From: Rhizobiales bacterium CCH3-A5
GTDB taxonomy: Bacteria; Pseudomonadota; Alphaproteobacteria; Rhizobiales; Beijerinckiaceae
DNA length: 64,000 nt
Assembly: GCA_001556025.1 (NCBI GenBank)
Contig: LSIB01000149.1
Span: 32,815 to 96,814, forward strand
Direction of reading: 5' to 3'
Below the pieces are notes generated by a model. The model saw only the letters and a list, made by a program, of their open reading frames with translations. It searched no databases and was not told the origin of the DNA. Numbering within the stretch: position 1 is the stretch's first letter; each line of letters begins with the position of its first letter. The translations under genes and the position numbers were made by a program. Shown in pieces: positions 59,631-64,000 of the stretch.

Positions 59631-59870
59631 GCTGCCTTCGTCGGGTCCGATCCGGTCTGATATGGAGGCTGAACGTCTCAAGCTCTGGTCCCTGGTCGAA
59701 CGACCGAGATAATGCGTCGGCGAGGAATTTACAGACCTCTTGGCCGCTTGCCCAGTGCGTTTGACAGGATCGCGCGAAATCCGGCGGCCCGCTTCTGAAC
59801 CGCAGCGCTTGACCCCGGCCCGCTCCCGGACTTAAGCCCGGCCGCCTCCCAGCCGCGGACCCCTGAGCCC

Positions 59871-60740
59871 ATGACCGTCAACGCCATCGTCACCATCGGC
59901 GCCGATCTCGCAAGCCCCGTGCGCTTCGGCAACGGCCTGCCGCTGGCGCTGATCGCCGGGCCCTGCCAGATGGAGAGCCGCGACCATGCGCTGGAGATCG
60001 CCTTGTCGCTGCGGGAGACCGCGGAGACACTCGGCATCGGCATTGTCTTCAAGGCTTCGTTCGACAAGGCCAACCGGACAAGCGCGAAGGGCCAGCGCGG
60101 CATGGGGCTGGCCGCCGCCCTGCCCGTCTTCGCCGAGATCCGCGAGCGCACCGGCATGCCGGTCCTGACCGACGTGCATGACGCCGCCCAATGCGCGCCT
60201 GTGGCCGAGGTGGTCGACGTGCTGCAGATCCCGGCCTTCCTCTGCCGCCAGACCGACCTGCTCGTCGCAGCGGCGCAGACCGGCCGCGTCGTCAACGTCA
60301 AGAAGGGCCAGTTCCTCGCGCCCTGGGACATGGTCAATGTCGCTGCCAAGGTGACGGAGAGCGGCAACCCCAACGTGATGCTGACCGAGCGAGGCGCGTC
60401 CTTTGGCTACAACACGCTGGTCTCCGACATGCGGGCGCTGCCGATCATGGCCGAAATCGGCGCGCCGGTGATATTCGATGCGACACATTCGGTCCAGCAG
60501 CCCGGCGGCAAGAGCTCGTCGACCGGCGGGCAGCGCGAATTCGTCGCCGTGCTGGCGCGCGCAGCGGTCGCGGTCGGCGTGGCGGGCGTCTTCATCGAGA
60601 CCCATCCCGACCCCGACAACGCCCCCTCGGACGGCCCCAACATGGTGCCTCTCGCCGACTTCCCTGCGCTGATCGCAGAGCTGCAAGGCTTCGATCGCCT
60701 TGCCAAGCGTGCAGCGCAGCATACGCTGGCGTATGTCTGA
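59871..60740 (+). CDS. kdsA: 3-deoxy-8-phosphooctulonate synthase
   Basis: KdsA condenses phosphoenolpyruvate with arabinose 5-phosphate to make KDO 8-phosphate for the LPS core. The 289-residue TIM barrel has [13 protein letters not shown] (28-40), [27 protein letters not shown], the C-terminal TGGQREFV and [16 protein letters not shown]. The Cys32 in AGPC is the position that binds metal in class II (metal-dependent) enzymes; E. coli has Asn there. eno lies downstream as usual, but an MFS gene and queF intervene. Confidence 0.96.
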   Translation: MTVNAIVTIGADLASPVRFGNGLPLALIAGPCQMESRDHALEIALSLRETAETLGIGIVFKASFDKANRTSAKGQRGMGLAAALPVFAEIRERTGMPVLTDVHDAAQCAPVAEVVDVLQIPAFLCRQTDLLVAAAQTGRVVNVKKGQFLAPWDMVNVAAKVTESGNPNVMLTERGASFGYNTLVSDMRALPIMAEIGAPVIFDATHSVQQPGGKSSSTGGQREFVAVLARAAVAVGVAGVFIETHPDPDNAPSDGPNMVPLADFPALIAELQGFDRLAKRAAQHTLAYV

Positions 60741-61950
60741 CGCCACGGCCGCAACGCCAGCCACGCCGCAACCGCCCAAATCGCTGCGCCCGCTGATCCT
60801 GGTGCTCGGCGCCTGCGGCTTCGCCTCGACCTTCACCATGCGGCTGGTCGATCCGCTGGTGCCGACGCTCGCCGCCGAGTTCGGCCGCTCGATCGCGCAG
60901 GTGGCGGCGATGGCGACCGCCTTCTCCTTCGCCTATGCGATCGGCCAGCCTTTTCTCGGGCCGATCGCCGACTCGGTCGGCAAGATCAGGACGATCGCGG
61001 CGAGCCTATCGCTCTTGGCGCTGCTCTCGGTCGCGGCCGCTTTTTCGGCGGGCTTCGACATGCTGACGGCGATCCGCGCCGCGACCGGCATCGTCGCCGG
61101 CGGCATCATTCCTGTCGCCATGGCCGCGATCGGCGACCGTGCGCCGATGGCCGAGCGGCAGGTGCTGCTTGGACGCTTCCTCGTCATCATGATCGTGGGA
61201 CAGATGGCGGGCGCGGCCTGCTCGGGACTGATCGCCGAGCATTTCGGCTGGCGCAGCGTCTTCGTCGTCGCCGGCGCAATCTCGGCGGTGGCGGCGGTGC
61301 TGGTGCTGGCCGTGCTGAAGCCGCGCGCCAACGCCGATCGCGCGCCGCTGAGCTTTCGCGGCGCGATCGCCCGCTACGCCGCGATCTTCGCCAATCCGCG
61401 CAGCAAGCTGCTCTACGGGCTCGTCATCACAGAGGGCAGCCTGATCTTCGGCATGCCGCCCTATGTCGCCGCGATCCTGCAGGAGCGCGCGGGCATCGGG
61501 CCGTCGCTCGCAGGCCTCGTCATCGCCGGCACGGGGCTGGGCGGCATCGTCTACGGCGTGCTGACGCGCATCCTGGTCGAGCGCATCGGTCCCTCACGGA
61601 TGACGGTGAGCGGCGGGCTTCTGATGGCGGCCGGCTACGCCCTCTTCGCCCTGCCGTTCCTGCCGTGGTGGAGCGCGATCCCGCTCTTTGTGGTCAACGG
61701 CTTTGGCTTCTTCCTGATGCACGGCACCTTTCAGGCGCAGGCGACCGAGCTTGCGCCGGGTGCGCGCGGCTCTGCGGTGGCGCTGTTCGCCTGCTGCCTG
61801 TTCTGCGGCCACGCCATCGGCCCCGTGATCATGGGGCTGGCGCTGCATGTTCTGGGCACGACCGGCGCGATCCTGCTGTTTGCGCTGGCGATCGGGCTGC
61901 TCGGTGTGGTGACGCCGCGCATCCTGCCGCTGGCAGGGTCGCGGACGTAA
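60733..61950 (+). CDS. Major facilitator superfamily transporter
   Basis: The 405-residue protein has 12 predicted transmembrane helices in two halves. An MFS motif A-like segment ([12 protein letters not shown], about 76-87) lies between helices 2 and 3, and GEIxxxR-like features appear in helix 4. It resembles drug/metabolite efflux proteins of the AraJ/Bcr type, but the substrate is unknown. The ATG lies inside kdsA's last codons (8-base overlap), implying translational coupling. It converges with queF 3 bp away. Confidence 0.87.
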   Translation: MSDATAATPATPQPPKSLRPLILVLGACGFASTFTMRLVDPLVPTLAAEFGRSIAQVAAMATAFSFAYAIGQPFLGPIADSVGKIRTIAASLSLLALLSVAAAFSAGFDMLTAIRAATGIVAGGIIPVAMAAIGDRAPMAERQVLLGRFLVIMIVGQMAGAACSGLIAEHFGWRSVFVVAGAISAVAAVLVLAVLKPRANADRAPLSFRGAIARYAAIFANPRSKLLYGLVITEGSLIFGMPPYVAAILQERAGIGPSLAGLVIAGTGLGGIVYGVLTRILVERIGPSRMTVSGGLLMAAGYALFALPFLPWWSAIPLFVVNGFGFFLMHGTFQAQATELAPGARGSAVALFACCLFCGHAIGPVIMGLALHVLGTTGAILLFALAIGLLGVVTPRILPLAGSRT

Positions 61951-61953
61951 GGC

Positions 61954-62409
61954 TCAGCGCCCGCGATACGGCGCGACGCCCTGATCGGGCAACCACAGGC
62001 CCTTCGGCGGCTCGCCCGTCTGCCAGAACACGTCGATCGGGATGCCGCCGCGCGGATACCAGTAGCCGCCGATGCGAAACCATTCCGGCTCGAGCAGGTC
62101 GACCAGCTTTTTGCCGATGCCGACCGTGCAGTCCTCATGGAAGGCGCCATGGTTGCGGAACGCGCCGAGATAGAGCTTTAGCGACTTGGACTCGACCAGC
62201 CATCTGCCGGGCAGATAGTCGATCACCAGGATGCCGAAATCGGGCTGGCCGGTGACCGGGCAGATCGAGGTGAACTCAGGGCAGGTGAAGCGCGCGAGAT
62301 AAGGCGTGCCGGCATGGGGATTGGGCACGCGGTCCAGCCGCGCGTCTTCCGGCGAGGCCGGCAAGGCCGTGGCGTGGCCGAGTTGCAGGGTCGAGGCGTC
62401 GAGGGTCAT
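61954..62409 (-). CDS. queF: NADPH-dependent 7-cyano-7-deazaguanine reductase QueF
   Basis: QueF reduces preQ0 to preQ1 in queuosine synthesis. The 151-residue unimodular (YkvM) type has the thioimide-forming Cys50 in [14 protein letters not shown], Asp57, the signature ESKSLK (73-78) and [11 protein letters not shown]. The Glu and His there complete the active site. ATG start; no preQ1 riboswitch is evident in the 129-bp gap before eno. Other queuosine genes are not in the window. Confidence 0.95.
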   Translation of the reverse strand: MTLDASTLQLGHATALPASPEDARLDRVPNPHAGTPYLARFTCPEFTSICPVTGQPDFGILVIDYLPGRWLVESKSLKLYLGAFRNHGAFHEDCTVGIGKKLVDLLEPEWFRIGGYWYPRGGIPIDVFWQTGEPPKGLWLPDQGVAPYRGR

Positions 62410-62496
62410 GGCGGAGGGCTCCGTGAAGGCGGCCTTTTATGGCCAAGCGCCCACAAACGCCACCCGCCCCTTCCGCTTGGCGCATCCGTTGGCTAG

Positions 62497-63822
<1,326 letters not shown>

Positions 63823-63825
63823 AGC

Positions 63826-64000
63826 CTACCAGCGCGGCAGCAGGTTCGACGCCTGCGCTACTGTCCAGGAGCCGGCCGCGCCGACGACGCTCGCGGCCCC
63901 GGTGACCAGACCTGCGGCACGGGCCGCTGGCTCTGCAACGACACGGCCGATCAGGCCCGGCGGGCGGGGCCGGCTCCTGGACAGTAGCGCAGGCGTCGAA
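63826..64000 (-). CDS. 3' end of an unidentified minus-strand ORF (runs off the window)
   Basis: On the minus strand a frame ends at TAG (63826-63828) 3 bp after eno and stays open to the window edge, 57 codons. The last about 43 residues look protein-like (GLIGRVVAEPAARAAGLVTG then SWTVAQASNLLPRW at the C terminus). The part nearest the edge is encoded by the inverted copy of that C-terminal sequence and reads as low-quality STPALLSRSRP. It could be a true gene end altered by an inverted duplication. No family recognised. Confidence 0.4.
   Translation of the reverse strand, partial: STPALLSRSRPRPPGLIGRVVAEPAARAAGLVTGAASVVGAAGSWTVAQASNLLPRW
63845..64000. repeat. 33-bp perfect inverted repeat at the window end
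   Basis: Bases 63845-63877 are the exact reverse complement of 63968-64000; the repeat may extend past the edge. About 90 bp separate the arms. The left arm encodes the C terminus of the minus-strand ORF, so the right arm is probably an inverted duplicate of it. Confidence 0.85.

Overview
The window is GC-rich chromosomal DNA from an alphaproteobacterium. It is probably a member of the Hyphomicrobiales (Rhizobiales) close to Bosea, Chelatococcus or Methylobacterium. This is inferred from three things: gene orders typical of that order (trp/moa/moe/lexA/comEC, gltX-gltA facing the lpxB-to-rpsB envelope cluster, and clpS-clpA, divK-pleD and rnr-DUF983-NUDIX-rpmG blocks); alphaproteobacterial families (EipB, LpxI, DUF3572, zinc-ribbon DinB, PleD/DivK); and an alphaproteobacterial SOS box (GAAC-N7-GAAC) before lexA. 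I see no prophage, insertion sequence, CRISPR array, rRNA or tRNA gene. Almost everything is core or near-core genome, and the accessory feel is limited to a few transport operons and intergenic palindromes.

Layout. 1-5583 (+): end of trpE, then trpG-trpD-trpC-moaC-moeA (tryptophan synthesis running into molybdopterin synthesis with overlapping genes) and lexA. 5745-8003 (-): comEC. 8179-11171 (+): gltX and gltA. 11237-26368 (-): a long run lpxB-lpxI-lpxA-fabZ-lpxD-bamA-rseP-dxr-cdsA-uppS-frr-pyrH-tsf-rpsB covering lipid A, outer-membrane assembly, isoprenoid/phospholipid precursors and translation. 26559-28078 (-): gluconokinase and 6-phosphogluconate dehydrogenase. 28126-33107: a LysR regulator divergent from an argH paralogue joined to a polar amino-acid ABC transporter. 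33124-34399: AraC regulator and a DUF2000 gene with overlapping divergent start codons.

34446-40072 (-): urtABCDE urea ABC transporter, read from a sigma-54-type promoter at 40154-40168, with a 14-bp hairpin between urtA and urtB. 40415-45572 (+): sterol-desaturase-family protein, a 25-codon small ORF with an extraordinarily long Shine-Dalgarno sequence, rnr, DUF983, NUDIX hydrolase and rpmG. 45682-48534: small secreted protein and small membrane ORF, then pleD and divK cell-cycle signalling genes. 48676-50330 (+): DUF3572 and dinB. 50287-51126 (-): eipB. 51284-55084 (+): RidA, GDPD, FemAB-like protein, an unknown protein and a HIT protein, tightly packed. 55090-56168 (-): azlD and azlC. 56384-59630 (-): small membrane protein, clpA and clpS. 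59871-63822: kdsA and an MFS gene (+), queF (-), eno (+). The last 175 bases hold the 3' end of an unidentified minus-strand ORF and a 33-bp perfect inverted repeat.

The most interesting items are: the small ORF at 41433-41510, whose leader matches 17 bases complementary to the 3' end of 16S rRNA and which has its own terminator-like hairpin; the sigma-54 site before the urea transporter; the argH-type lyase bound into a transporter operon; the helix-hairpin-helix extension on ribosomal protein S2; dispersed palindromic repeats, one of which splits trpE from trpG; and the inverted repeat at the window end. I did not find a clearly new multi-gene system.
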